Shown here one piece after another: positions 1 through 5,424 of a DNA stretch of 5,424 nucleotides. Within the stretch, counting starts at the first letter, position 1. Each line of letters opens with the position of its first letter. The DNA comes from an uncultured Pseudorhodobacter sp. (GTDB taxonomy: Bacteria; Pseudomonadota; Alphaproteobacteria; Rhodobacterales; Rhodobacteraceae): the NCBI GenBank assembly GCA_945957495.1, contig CAMFLG010000251.1:1-5424 (forward strand), in the 5' to 3' direction. Made by a program: the position numbers and the translations under genes. The notes beneath the pieces were generated by a model. The model saw only the letters and a program-made list of their open reading frames with translations. It was not told the origin of the DNA and searched no databases.

Positions 1-150
1 GCCTTTGGCATGGGCATAGACCGCATCGCCATGCTGAAATACGGCATCCCCGACCTGCGCGCCTTCTTCGAATCCGACCTGCGCTGGCTGCGCCACTACG
101 GCTTTGCCGCGCTGGACATGCCCGATCTTGCAGGTGGTCTTTCCGCCTGA
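1..150 (+). CDS. pheS: Phenylalanyl-tRNA synthetase alpha subunit, C-terminal fragment (5' end outside window)
   Basis: This is the last 49 codons plus the TGA stop of PheS, the catalytic alpha subunit of the cytoplasmic alpha2-beta2 synthetase that attaches phenylalanine to tRNA-Phe. The frame is open from base 1. The visible peptide begins [20 protein letters not shown], which is class II synthetase motif 3: the GMGIDR segment carries the arginine that contacts ATP. It continues as [14 protein letters not shown], the typical end of bacterial PheS, followed by a short variable tail ending GGLSA. The catalytic domain's motifs 1 and 2 lie upstream, outside the window. pheT follows on the same strand 340 bp downstream, which supports the assignment. 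Unlike the common tight pheST layout, a small gene on the opposite strand lies between them, and a stem-loop follows the stop by 7 bases. The call is secure from the motif and the neighbour. Confidence 0.96.
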
Positions 151-157
151 CCTCGTA

Positions 158-178
158 GGATGGGCAATCTGCCCATCC
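158..178. terminator. Stem-loop after pheS, probable (possibly bidirectional) terminator
   Basis: A perfect 9-bp stem (GGATGGGCA at 158-166 with TGCCCATCC at 170-178) closes a 3-base loop, starting 7 bases after the pheS stop. The small antisense gene ends at 197, so the hairpin sits between two convergent genes and could end transcripts from either side. No T-tract follows on either strand, so it is not a textbook intrinsic terminator. It may act as a 3'-end stability hairpin or work with Rho. The structure is seen directly; the function is inferred. Confidence 0.55.
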
Positions 179-183
179 CCCAT

Positions 184-196
184 CCCGAATACCGGG
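184..196. terminator. Second small stem-loop, immediately after the stop of the antisense small gene
   Basis: CCCG (184-187) and CGGG (193-196) form a 4-bp stem with a 5-base loop, directly abutting the stop codon of the minus-strand small gene at 197-199. With the larger hairpin at 158-178 it makes a tandem stem-loop array in the convergent intergenic gap. The stem is short, so it could arise by chance in GC-rich DNA. Confidence 0.25.
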
Positions 197-331
197 CTAA
201 AGCACCGTCATAACCTCTACCACCTGCGGTGCGACGGCCAGCAGCACCAGGGCGGCAAAGGCGATGCCCACGCACAGGCGAAGCACATTGCTGCGCTTGC
301 GGTTCTTGGGAATGTCAAACATGGGGTCCAT
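197..331 (-). CDS. Small single-pass membrane protein between pheS and pheT (hypothetical)
   Basis: This minus-strand ORF encodes about 44 residues: a basic N-terminus (IPKNRKRS), then one hydrophobic segment (roughly VLRLCVGIAFAALVLLAVAP), then a short tail ending VVEVMTVL. Positive charge before the helix predicts N-in, C-out insertion in the inner membrane. Three in-frame ATGs are possible, at 334, 331 and 322, giving 45, 44 or 41 residues. The 331 start was chosen because an AAGGG Shine-Dalgarno-like element lies 7 bases upstream of it; the spacing is only 4 bases for the 334 start. The reading frame stays open far upstream into pheT, but that part is antisense shadow with no hydrophobic or domain logic. 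I recognise no family and assign no function. It is convergent with pheS and divergent from pheT. The membrane-protein pattern makes a real gene likely. Confidence 0.65.
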   Translation of the reverse strand: MDPMFDIPKNRKRSNVLRLCVGIAFAALVLLAVAPQVVEVMTVL

Positions 332-400
332 CATCCGGCCCTTATACACCGAAGCACCCGGAAAATTGTGGCACTGACCCCGCATCTGCGGCGACAACCC

Positions 401-417
401 GTTTCCAAACCGGAAAC
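401..417. repeat. Perfect inverted repeat in the pheT upstream region
   Basis: GTTTCC (401-406) and GGAAAC (412-417) are perfect inverted copies around a 5-base centre, about 74 bases before the pheT start. It could be a small operator or a weak leader hairpin. No known regulator is recognised for this sequence. The dyad is seen directly; any role is a guess. Confidence 0.3.
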
Positions 418-477
418 CCGGCCCTGCCCGCTTTCCCTTTCCCGCCCGATGCGCTAATGGCGCTGGCAAGCATATCC

Positions 478-482
478 GAAGG
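478..482 (+). promoter_or_regulatory. Ribosome binding site of pheT
   Basis: GAAGG sits 8 bases before the ATG at 491, a good Shine-Dalgarno match and spacing. It fixes the pheT start, and the N-terminus MKFTLSWLKDHL is the expected PheT beginning. Confidence 0.8.
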
Positions 483-490
483 CGCATCCC

Positions 491-2899
491 ATGAAATTCA
501 CCCTGTCCTGGCTGAAAGATCACCTCGAAACCACGTCCTCGCTGGACGACATCCTTTATGCCCTCACCGATCTGGGGCTGGAGGTGGAAGAGGTGGTTAA
601 CCCCCTGGCCAAGCTTGCGCCCTTCACCCTTGCGAAAGTGCTGCACGCCGAAAAGCATCCCGACGCCGACAAGCTGCGCGTCTGCCGCGTGCTGACGGAT
701 GAGGGCGAAAAGCAGATCGTCTGCGGCGCGCCCAACGCCCGTGCCGGCATCACCGTGGTCTTGTGCAAACCCGGCGACTATGTGCCCGGCATCGACGTGA
801 CGCTGGGCGTGGGCAAGATCCGTGGTGTTGAAAGCCACGGCATGATGGCCTCGGAACGCGAACTGGAACTGTCGGACGAACATAACGGCATCATCGAGCT
901 GCCCTCGGGCGAGGTTGGCCAGAAATTCGCCGACTGGCTGGCGATCAACCGCCCCGGTCTGGTGGACCCGATGATCGAGATCAAGATCACCCCGAACCGC
1001 CCCGATGCGCTGGGCGTGCGCGGTGTGGCCCGCGATCTGGCCGCGCGCGGTCTTGGCACGCTGAAACCGCTGGAGGTGCCCACGATCAAGGGCGGCTTTG
1101 CCAGCCCGGTGCAGGTGGAAATCCACCCGGACCTTAAGGCGAAAGGCTGCCCGCATTTCGCAGGCCGCACCATTCGCGGCGTGAAAAACGGCGCCTCGCC
1201 CGATTGGCTGCAAAACCGCCTGAAGGCGATCGGCCTGCGCCCGATTTCGGCTTTGGTCGATATCACCAACTATTTCACATTCGGCCTGAACCGCCCGCTG
1301 CACGTCTTTGACGTGGCAAAGGTACAGGGCAAGCTGCGCATCCATGCGGCGGCGGGGGGCGAGGAATTTCTGGCGCTTGACGGCAAGACCTACACCCTGC
1401 GCGCGGGCCAGATGGTGATTTCCGACGATCAGGGCGTGGAATCGCTGGCCGGGATCATGGGCGGCGAGGTTTCGGGCTGCACCGATACCACGACCGATGT
1501 TTTCCTTGAATCCGCCTGGTGGGATCCGATCACCATTGCCACCACGGGCCGCGCGCTGAAAATCAACTCTGACGCCCGCTATCGCTTTGAGCGCGGCGTT
1601 GATCCGGCCTTCACCCGCCCGGGGCTGGACCTTGCCACGCAGATGATCCTTGACCTTTGCGGCGGTGAGGCGTCCGACGTGGCAGAGGATGGCGCCCCCA
1701 TCGACACCACGCGCGCCTACCGGCTGGACCCTGCGCGCGTGATCAGCCTTGTCGGCATGGACATTCCCGCCGACGAACAGCGTCGCACGCTGCAGGCGCT
1801 GGGCTTCACCCTGTCGGGCGATATGGCTACGCCGCCCACCTGGCGCCCCGATGTTCTGGGCGAGGCGGATCTGGTCGAAGAGGTTGCGCGCATCGCCTCG
1901 CTCTCATTGCTGCAAGGCAAGCCGCTGAAACGCGCCGTCGCAGGCGTGCCGCGCCCGATCCTGACGCCGTTGCAGGTGCGCGAACGCGCCGCCCGCCGGA
2001 TGATCGCCGGTCTGGGCTATAACGAATGTGTCACCTACAGCTTTATTGATGCGACGGCGGCCAGCCTGTTCGGCGGCGGTGCCGATGCGGTCAAGATCGA
2101 CAACCCGATTTCGTCGGAAATGACCCACCTGCGCCCCGATCTGCTGCCCGGCCTGTTGCGCGCCGCCGCCCGCAATCAGGCGCGCGGTTTCGCGGATATG
2201 GCGCTGTTCGAGGTTGGCCCGGTGTTTCAGGGCGGCGAGCCCGGCGAACAGCACCTGCAGGCCACAGGCCTGTTGATCGGCGCCAGTGCCGGGCGTGACC
2301 CGCACGGATCGCGCCGCATGGTCGATCTGTACGACGCCAAGGCCGATGCAGAGGCGGTTCTGGCCACGCTTGGCGCCCCCGCCCGCGTGCAGATCAGCCG
2401 CAAGGCCGCCGCCTGGTGGCATCCGGGCCGCTCTGGCGTGATCGGGCTTGGGCCGAACGTGATGGCGACCTTTGGCGAGGTGCATCCGAAAATCCTTGCC
2501 GCGCTGGATGTCAAAGGCCCTGCTGTTGCCTTCACCGTGCTGGTGGCCAATGTGCCGCAGCCCAAGGTCAAAACCCCGACCAAACCGGCGCTGGTGCTGT
2601 CTGACCTGCAGGCGGTGGACCGCGACTTCGCCTTCGTGGTGGACAAGGGGGTCGAGGCGCTGACGGCAGTGAACGCCGCGCAAGGCGCCGACAAGGCGCT
2701 GATCGAAAGCGTCCGCGTCTTTGACCAGTTCACGGGTGAGAAGGCCGAGGCGCAGATGGGTCCGGGCAAGAAATCCATCGCCCTGACGGTGCGCCTGCAA
2801 CCCAGCGACAAGACCCTGACCGAGGCGGATATCGAGGCGGTTTCGGCCAAGATCATCGAAAAGGTGCAAAAGGCCACTGGCGGCACCCTGCGCGGCTAA
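491..2899 (+). CDS. pheT: Phenylalanyl-tRNA synthetase beta subunit, full length
   Basis: PheT (802 residues, close to the usual bacterial length of about 795) pairs with PheS to form the cytoplasmic synthetase for tRNA-Phe. It binds the tRNA and, by family knowledge, edits mischarged Tyr-tRNA-Phe. Domains in order: N-terminal region starting MKFTLSWLKDHL; OB-fold tRNA-binding domain at about 40-150, with HPDADKL (56-62), VCGAPN (77-82) and RGVESHGMMAS (111-121); B3/B4 editing domain at about 205-370, with RPLHVFD (His271) and AGIMGGE (320-326); B5 domain at about 405-475, ending in WRPDVLGEADLVEEVARI (451-468); the non-catalytic synthetase-like core; and a C-terminal FDX-ACB anticodon-binding fold at about 708-801, beginning near AVDRDFAFVV. 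The reading frame is intact and no domain is missing. The start is supported by GAAGG 8 bases upstream. pheS ends 340 bp upstream on the same strand, but an antisense gene intervenes, so independent transcription is likely. Confidence 0.98.
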   Translation: MKFTLSWLKDHLETTSSLDDILYALTDLGLEVEEVVNPLAKLAPFTLAKVLHAEKHPDADKLRVCRVLTDEGEKQIVCGAPNARAGITVVLCKPGDYVPGIDVTLGVGKIRGVESHGMMASERELELSDEHNGIIELPSGEVGQKFADWLAINRPGLVDPMIEIKITPNRPDALGVRGVARDLAARGLGTLKPLEVPTIKGGFASPVQVEIHPDLKAKGCPHFAGRTIRGVKNGASPDWLQNRLKAIGLRPISALVDITNYFTFGLNRPLHVFDVAKVQGKLRIHAAAGGEEFLALDGKTYTLRAGQMVISDDQGVESLAGIMGGEVSGCTDTTTDVFLESAWWDPITIATTGRALKINSDARYRFERGVDPAFTRPGLDLATQMILDLCGGEASDVAEDGAPIDTTRAYRLDPARVISLVGMDIPADEQRRTLQALGFTLSGDMATPPTWRPDVLGEADLVEEVARIASLSLLQGKPLKRAVAGVPRPILTPLQVRERAARRMIAGLGYNECVTYSFIDATAASLFGGGADAVKIDNPISSEMTHLRPDLLPGLLRAAARNQARGFADMALFEVGPVFQGGEPGEQHLQATGLLIGASAGRDPHGSRRMVDLYDAKADAEAVLATLGAPARVQISRKAAAWWHPGRSGVIGLGPNVMATFGEVHPKILAALDVKGPAVAFTVLVANVPQPKVKTPTKPALVLSDLQAVDRDFAFVVDKGVEALTAVNAAQGADKALIESVRVFDQFTGEKAEAQMGPGKKSIALTVRLQPSDKTLTEADIEAVSAKIIEKVQKATGGTLRG

Positions 2900-2905
2900 G
2901 GCGCG

Positions 2906-2927
2906 CGCCACCGCAAACGCGGTGGCG
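2906..2927 (+). terminator. Strong GC-rich hairpin after pheT, probable terminator
   Basis: A perfect 9-bp stem (CGCCACCGC at 2906-2914, GCGGTGGCG at 2919-2927) closes an AAAC loop, starting 6 bases after the pheT stop. A weaker 4-bp hairpin (GCCC/GGGC, 2931-2942) follows at once. No run of T follows, so termination may be inefficient or Rho-assisted. The stem's strength and position make a 3'-end role likely. Confidence 0.6.
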
Positions 2928-2970
2928 TCTGCCCGTCCGGGCGGCAAAACGCGCCTTCGTTAACCATGTG

Positions 2971-3005
2971 GCGTATGCCAAAACGTAGGCACGCTTGGCA
3001 TACGC
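2971..3005. repeat. Perfect 11-bp inverted repeat, candidate operator
   Basis: GCGTATGCCAA (2971-2981) and TTGGCATACGC (2995-3005) are perfect inverted copies separated by 13 bases. The arms' outer part recurs as CATACGC at 3021-3027, 22 bases (two helical turns) after the same heptamer at 2999-3005. As RNA it would form a hairpin with a 13-base loop, but it is followed by A residues rather than U, so it does not look like a terminator for pheT. A dimeric regulator's binding site is the simpler reading. The repeat is certain; the role is inferred. Confidence 0.6.
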
Positions 3006-3087
3006 AAAAAGCACGCAAAACATACGCGGATTTTCGGCGCTTTCGCGGCATTAACCTTGTGCGGAACCCGGTTCCCCAGCGTCACAC

Positions 3088-3115
3088 TTGACGCAATTTC
3101 GGGCGGTTCTACTCT
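3088..3115 (+). promoter_or_regulatory. Candidate sigma70-type promoter of the GMC gene
   Basis: TTGACG (3088-3093) matches the -35 consensus in five of six positions. After a 16-base spacer, TACTCT (3110-3115) is a weak -10 (three of six). Transcription would start near 3122-3123, at or next to the ATG of the dehydrogenase gene, implying a leaderless mRNA. The lack of any Shine-Dalgarno sequence before that ATG fits this. The -10 weakness limits confidence. Confidence 0.4.
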
Positions 3116-3122
3116 GCCCGGC

Positions 3123-4721
3123 ATGGAATACGATTACATCATCGCAGGCGGCGGCTCTGCCGGATCGGTGCTGGCCGCGCGCCTGTCCGAAGACCCGGGC
3201 ACAACGGTTTGCCTGATTGAATCCGGCGGGCAGGGGCGGGATTTGCTGATCCGCGCCCCGGCGATGGTGGCAGCGATGGTGTCTGGCCGCCCACCTATCC
3301 ACAACTGGTCGTATCACACCATGCCACAGGCCGGGCTGAACGGCCGCCGTGGCTTTCAGCCGCGCGGCCGCGCTTTGGGCGGATCATCCGCGATCAACGC
3401 CATGCTTTACACCCGCGGTCACCCCTCCGATTACGATGAATGGGCCGATCTGGGGGCGTCAGGCTGGGATTGGCAATCGGTTCTGCCCTATTTCCGCAAA
3501 GCGGAAGGCAATGCCCGTGGCGCCAGCCCCCTGCACGGCGCCACCGGCCCCTTGCAAGTGGGTGATCAGCTGTACCCCCGCCCAATCTCCCGCGCCTTTG
3601 TGCAGGCGATGGGTGATGTGCAAGTGCCGGAAACCAAAGACTTTAATGGCACGGTGCAAGACGGCGCGGGCCTCTATCAAGTCACGCAATTTCACCACGG
3701 CGCGCGCAAAGGCGAACGCTGTTCCGCCGCCGCAGCCTATCTGCACCCGGTGATGAACCGACGCAATCTGACCGTCCTGACCCACACGCAGGCGCAGAAA
3801 ATCACCCTCGACGGCACCCGCGCCACCGGCCTGATCGTCGAGCGTGGTTGGAAAGCCCTGCATCTGACCGCCCGGCGCGAAGTGATCCTGTCTGCCGGTG
3901 CATTTGGGTCGCCGCAGCTCTTGATGCTGTCAGGCATCGGCCCCGAGGATGAGTTGCGCGCCCATGGCATCCCCGTGATCCATGCGCTTGAAAACGTGGG
4001 TAAAAACCTGCAGGATCACCTTGATTTCACCATCTCGCATCAAAGCCTGCGCCCTGATGTCGTGGGCCTGAATCCCAAGGGGTTGCTGCGCCTTGCCAAG
4101 GCCGGACTGCATTGGCGCAAGACGGGTGAGGGGCTTTTCGCCTCGCCCATGGCCGAAGGCGGTGCGTTTTTCCGTTCGACCCCGGATCAGCCGAAACCCG
4201 ATCTGCAGATCCATTTCGTCGTCGGCATCGTCGATCAGCATATGCGCAAACTTCATCTGGCGGATGGATTTTCCGCCAATGTCTGCGTGCTGCGCCCCGC
4301 CTCGCGCGGCCAACTTGGTCTGGCCTCTTCCAACCCCGGCCATGCCCCGCGGATTGATATGGGATTTCTCAGCGATCCCAAAGATTTGGCAACCCTGATG
4401 CGCGGCGCGCGCCTGACCGAGGCGATGCTGCAAAGTCCCGCCTTGGCGCCCTGGCGCGGCAAGCGGTACTATCCGCATGATGGCAGCGACGCCGGGTTGG
4501 AGGCCGCGATCCGCAGCCACGCCGACACGATTTACCACCCCGTCGGCACCTGCCGCATGGGCAGCGATGCCGATGCTGTCACCACGCCCGACCTGCGGGT
4601 CAACGGGCTGCAGAGCCTGCGTGTCGTCGATGCCTCGGTGATGCCGCGCCTGATCGGCGGCAACACCAACGCCCCCACCATCATGATTGCCGAGCGTGCC
4701 GCAGACCTGATCGGGCGTTAG
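3123..4721 (+). CDS. GMC-family FAD-dependent alcohol dehydrogenase, AlkJ-like
   Basis: This 532-residue glucose-methanol-choline (GMC) oxidoreductase should oxidise an alcohol to an aldehyde using FAD. The ADP-binding fold begins at residue 5, with GGGSAG (9-14) and Glu33 ending strand 2 (CLIES). GMC signature 1 spans about 82-105 (GRALGGSSAIN...), and signature 2 is GAFGSPQLLMLSGIG (259-273). The C-terminal substrate domain carries YHPVGTCRMG with the likely catalytic His472, and GGNTNAPT with partner Asn516. From memory the whole chain follows Pseudomonas AlkJ (medium-chain alcohol dehydrogenase), including NWSYHTMPQ, DFNG and VGKNLQDHLD. Choline dehydrogenase (BetA) and polyethylene-glycol dehydrogenase are relatives, so the substrate is uncertain, and no bet or alk genes lie nearby. 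No signal peptide is seen; it is probably cytoplasmic or peripherally membrane-bound. The ATG at 3123 was chosen because the fold starts right after it; a TTG at 3057 would add 22 unrelated residues. No ribosome binding site precedes the ATG. Confidence 0.93.
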   Translation: MEYDYIIAGGGSAGSVLAARLSEDPGTTVCLIESGGQGRDLLIRAPAMVAAMVSGRPPIHNWSYHTMPQAGLNGRRGFQPRGRALGGSSAINAMLYTRGHPSDYDEWADLGASGWDWQSVLPYFRKAEGNARGASPLHGATGPLQVGDQLYPRPISRAFVQAMGDVQVPETKDFNGTVQDGAGLYQVTQFHHGARKGERCSAAAAYLHPVMNRRNLTVLTHTQAQKITLDGTRATGLIVERGWKALHLTARREVILSAGAFGSPQLLMLSGIGPEDELRAHGIPVIHALENVGKNLQDHLDFTISHQSLRPDVVGLNPKGLLRLAKAGLHWRKTGEGLFASPMAEGGAFFRSTPDQPKPDLQIHFVVGIVDQHMRKLHLADGFSANVCVLRPASRGQLGLASSNPGHAPRIDMGFLSDPKDLATLMRGARLTEAMLQSPALAPWRGKRYYPHDGSDAGLEAAIRSHADTIYHPVGTCRMGSDADAVTTPDLRVNGLQSLRVVDASVMPRLIGGNTNAPTIMIAERAADLIGR

Positions 4722-4730
4722 AGGATTATT

Positions 4731-4763
4731 AAGCCTCGTGGGGTATTCTCAACGCTTAGGCTT
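4731..4763. terminator. Candidate bidirectional stem-loop between convergent genes
   Basis: AAGCCT (4731-4736) pairs with AGGCTT (4758-4763). Inside it, CGTGGGG (4737-4743) pairs imperfectly with CTCAACG (4748-4754) around a TATT loop, leaving a CTT bulge. It lies 9 bases after the dehydrogenase stop and overlaps the last codons of the convergent minus-strand gene. On the plus strand a T-rich TTTGCTTTCC follows. The stem is interrupted and includes a G-A mismatch, so this is a tentative call. Confidence 0.35.
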
Positions 4764-5424
4764 TGCTTTCCACGTTCCGAACCATGCCCCGATCCGCCCG
4801 AAAAATCCCTTCGCCTGCGTCTTTGCCACCGCCGCCTGCGCCTCTACCCCGTCCCAGGTTTCTTCCACCCCGGCCACCGCAGGTTCCACGGTGCGTTCCC
4901 AGAATTGCAACCACATCCGCCGCAGCATGAACAGACCCAGCGCCAAGGCCAGCAAGACGATGATGTTCACCCAAGGAATGATCCGCACATCCGGCCCGGC
5001 GACTTCTTTCACCGAAACCGCATTGGGGTAGATCGACAAGAACGGGAACCGCCAGCCGTAATGCGTGACCGAAACCCAGGTCGGATCATTGGCCAGCGAT
5101 TTGAGGTTTCCGGCCTCTGCCTGCAGGTTGGAACTGTCATATTTGAAATAGGGCGGCCAGACCCAGCCGGTATCCTCGTTGCGGTAAACGATCACCGACC
5201 CGTCAGGAAACGCCGCCTCGATAAAGCGGATGTCGCGTGTCACGGTGCTTTCGGCCGTGCCGGTATCGGGCGAGGAATAGGCCCAGGAATTTTCCGGGCC
5301 AACTGTGGTCAAACGGTTATAAGTGCCCGTAATCCTGACGATATCATGCTGCGGCAGCGTGTAATGCAGGAACGCCGCGGCCAAGAGGACCAGCACGATC
5401 CGGATCGTCCATTTCACATAGGTC
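4749..5424 (-). CDS. DUF1523-like membrane protein, start probably just outside window
   Basis: The frame is open to the window edge. A GTG at 5417 would give 222 residues, but the preceding codons read Thr-Tyr, making TYVKWTIRI. Homologues as I remember them begin M-x-YVKW, so the true ATG is probably a codon or two beyond the edge. Counting from the GTG: transmembrane helix 1 at about 3-18; an extra-cytoplasmic region of about 125 residues with YRNEDTGWVWPPY (78-90) and HYGWRFPFLSIYPNAVS (119-135), the conserved blocks I associate with DUF1523; transmembrane helix 2 at about 149-166; and a charged C-terminal tail ending in an aromatic/basic patch (GFFGRIGAWFGTWK). Both ends are predicted in the cytoplasm. 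The family's function is unknown and none is assigned. It is convergent with the dehydrogenase gene, with 27 bases between stops, and no functional tie is evident. Confidence 0.85.
   Translation of the reverse strand, partial: TYVKWTIRIVLVLLAAAFLHYTLPQHDIVRITGTYNRLTTVGPENSWAYSSPDTGTAESTVTRDIRFIEAAFPDGSVIVYRNEDTGWVWPPYFKYDSSNLQAEAGNLKSLANDPTWVSVTHYGWRFPFLSIYPNAVSVKEVAGPDVRIIPWVNIIVLLALALGLFMLRRMWLQFWERTVEPAVAGVEETWDGVEAQAAVAKTQAKGFFGRIGAWFGTWKAKPKR

Larger units (their letters stand above)
332..490. promoter_or_regulatory. Divergent intergenic region serving the small gene (-) and pheT (+)
   Basis: This stretch lies between two gene starts facing away from each other, so it must hold the small gene's promoter and probably one for pheT, because pheS is followed by stem-loops and an antisense gene. 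On the minus strand a TATAAG hexamer (341-346) resembles a -10 box, but it also overlaps the ribosome-binding element and lacks a good -35. No convincing sigma70 promoter for pheT was found by eye. Two dyads are present: CCGCA/TGCGG (380-384/387-391) and GTTTCC/GGAAAC (401-406/412-417). No leader peptide rich in Phe codons was seen, which argues against pheM-like attenuation. Confidence 0.45.
2943..3122. promoter_or_regulatory. Repeat-rich upstream region of the GMC dehydrogenase gene
   Basis: No gene is seen in these 180 bases. They are more AT-rich than the flanks and hold several ordered elements: TTAACCAT (2960-2967) and TTAACCTT (3051-3058), an 11-bp inverted repeat with a 13-base spacer (2971-3005), a third CATACGC copy (3021-3027), and two ACGCAAAA copies 11 bases apart (3002-3009, 3013-3020). 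A candidate promoter lies at 3088-3115. The density of symmetric and helically spaced elements suggests regulator binding, probably controlling the downstream dehydrogenase. No known regulator's operator is recognised apart from the CtrA-like half-sites. Confidence 0.5.

Noticed and set aside
104..457. Plus-strand 117-residue frame between pheS and pheT
   Set aside because: It begins inside the pheS end, runs through the stem-loops and the antisense gene, and has no coherent composition or ribosome binding site.
449..459. Minimal ORF ATG-CGC-TAA overlapping a second ATG just before pheT, as a possible upstream regulatory ORF
   Set aside because: No Shine-Dalgarno sequence precedes it, there are no Phe codons, and such a short match is expected by chance.
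335..1345. Long minus-strand reading frame continuous with the small membrane-protein gene
   Set aside because: It runs antisense through pheT with low-complexity His/Gly/Arg/Ala composition typical of the reverse frame of GC-rich coding DNA. Only the last 41-45 codons look like a protein, and they have their own ATG and ribosome-binding element.
1904..2947. 347-residue minus-strand open frame antisense to pheT
   Set aside because: It is fully overlapped by a well-conserved PheT domain region, its composition is that of a codon-bias shadow, no domain is recognisable, and its start falls inside the hairpin region after pheT.
2971..3005. The inverted repeat as an intrinsic terminator of pheT
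   Set aside because: The loop is 13 bases and the 3' side is followed by A residues, not U, while a stronger hairpin already sits directly after the pheT stop.
2995..3023. TTGGCA followed by an A-rich stretch as a sigma70 or sigma54 promoter
   Set aside because: No acceptable -10 lies at 16-18 bases, and the GG/GC spacing required for a -24/-12 promoter is not met.
3930..4538. 202-residue minus-strand open frame antisense to the dehydrogenase gene
   Set aside because: It lies entirely inside the GMC gene and mirrors its third-position GC bias; no membrane, motif or ribosome-binding evidence.

Overview
The window is about 65% GC by eye, with strong G/C preference at third codon positions. 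It looks like an ordinary chromosomal segment of an alphaproteobacterium, most likely Rhodobacteraceae (Rhodobacterales). The grounds are the PheS and PheT sequences, a small membrane-protein gene lying antisense between them, a DUF1523-type protein, and TTAACC-type sites resembling alphaproteobacterial CtrA half-sites. This placement is by recall and inspection, not by a database search. No transposon, phage, CRISPR or tRNA/rRNA signal was seen.

Layout. Positions 1-150 are the 3' end of pheS (+), followed by two stem-loops (158-196). A small antisense gene (197-331, -) encodes a single-pass membrane protein of about 44 residues. A divergent intergenic stretch of roughly 160 bp follows, and then pheT (491-2899, +) encodes the full-length beta subunit of phenylalanyl-tRNA synthetase. 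A strong hairpin follows the pheT stop codon. The region 2900-3122 carries an 11-bp perfect inverted repeat, helically phased direct repeats and two TTAACC sites. It leads into a gene for a GMC-family FAD-dependent alcohol dehydrogenase resembling AlkJ (3123-4721, +). That gene is tail to tail with a DUF1523-like membrane protein gene (4749 to the window edge, -).

How the genes work together. PheS and PheT form the alpha2-beta2 synthetase that charges tRNA-Phe. Their genes are close but do not form a simple tight operon here, because an oppositely oriented gene and its flanking stem-loops separate them; pheT therefore probably has its own promoter. The GMC dehydrogenase appears to be a single-gene unit, and its candidate promoter would start transcription at or next to the ATG, giving a leaderless mRNA. 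The DUF1523 gene has no functional link to its neighbours that can be seen here.

Nothing in the window amounts to a clearly new multi-gene system. The points most worth a second look are the split pheS/pheT arrangement, the repeat-rich region upstream of the dehydrogenase gene, and its possible leaderless start.
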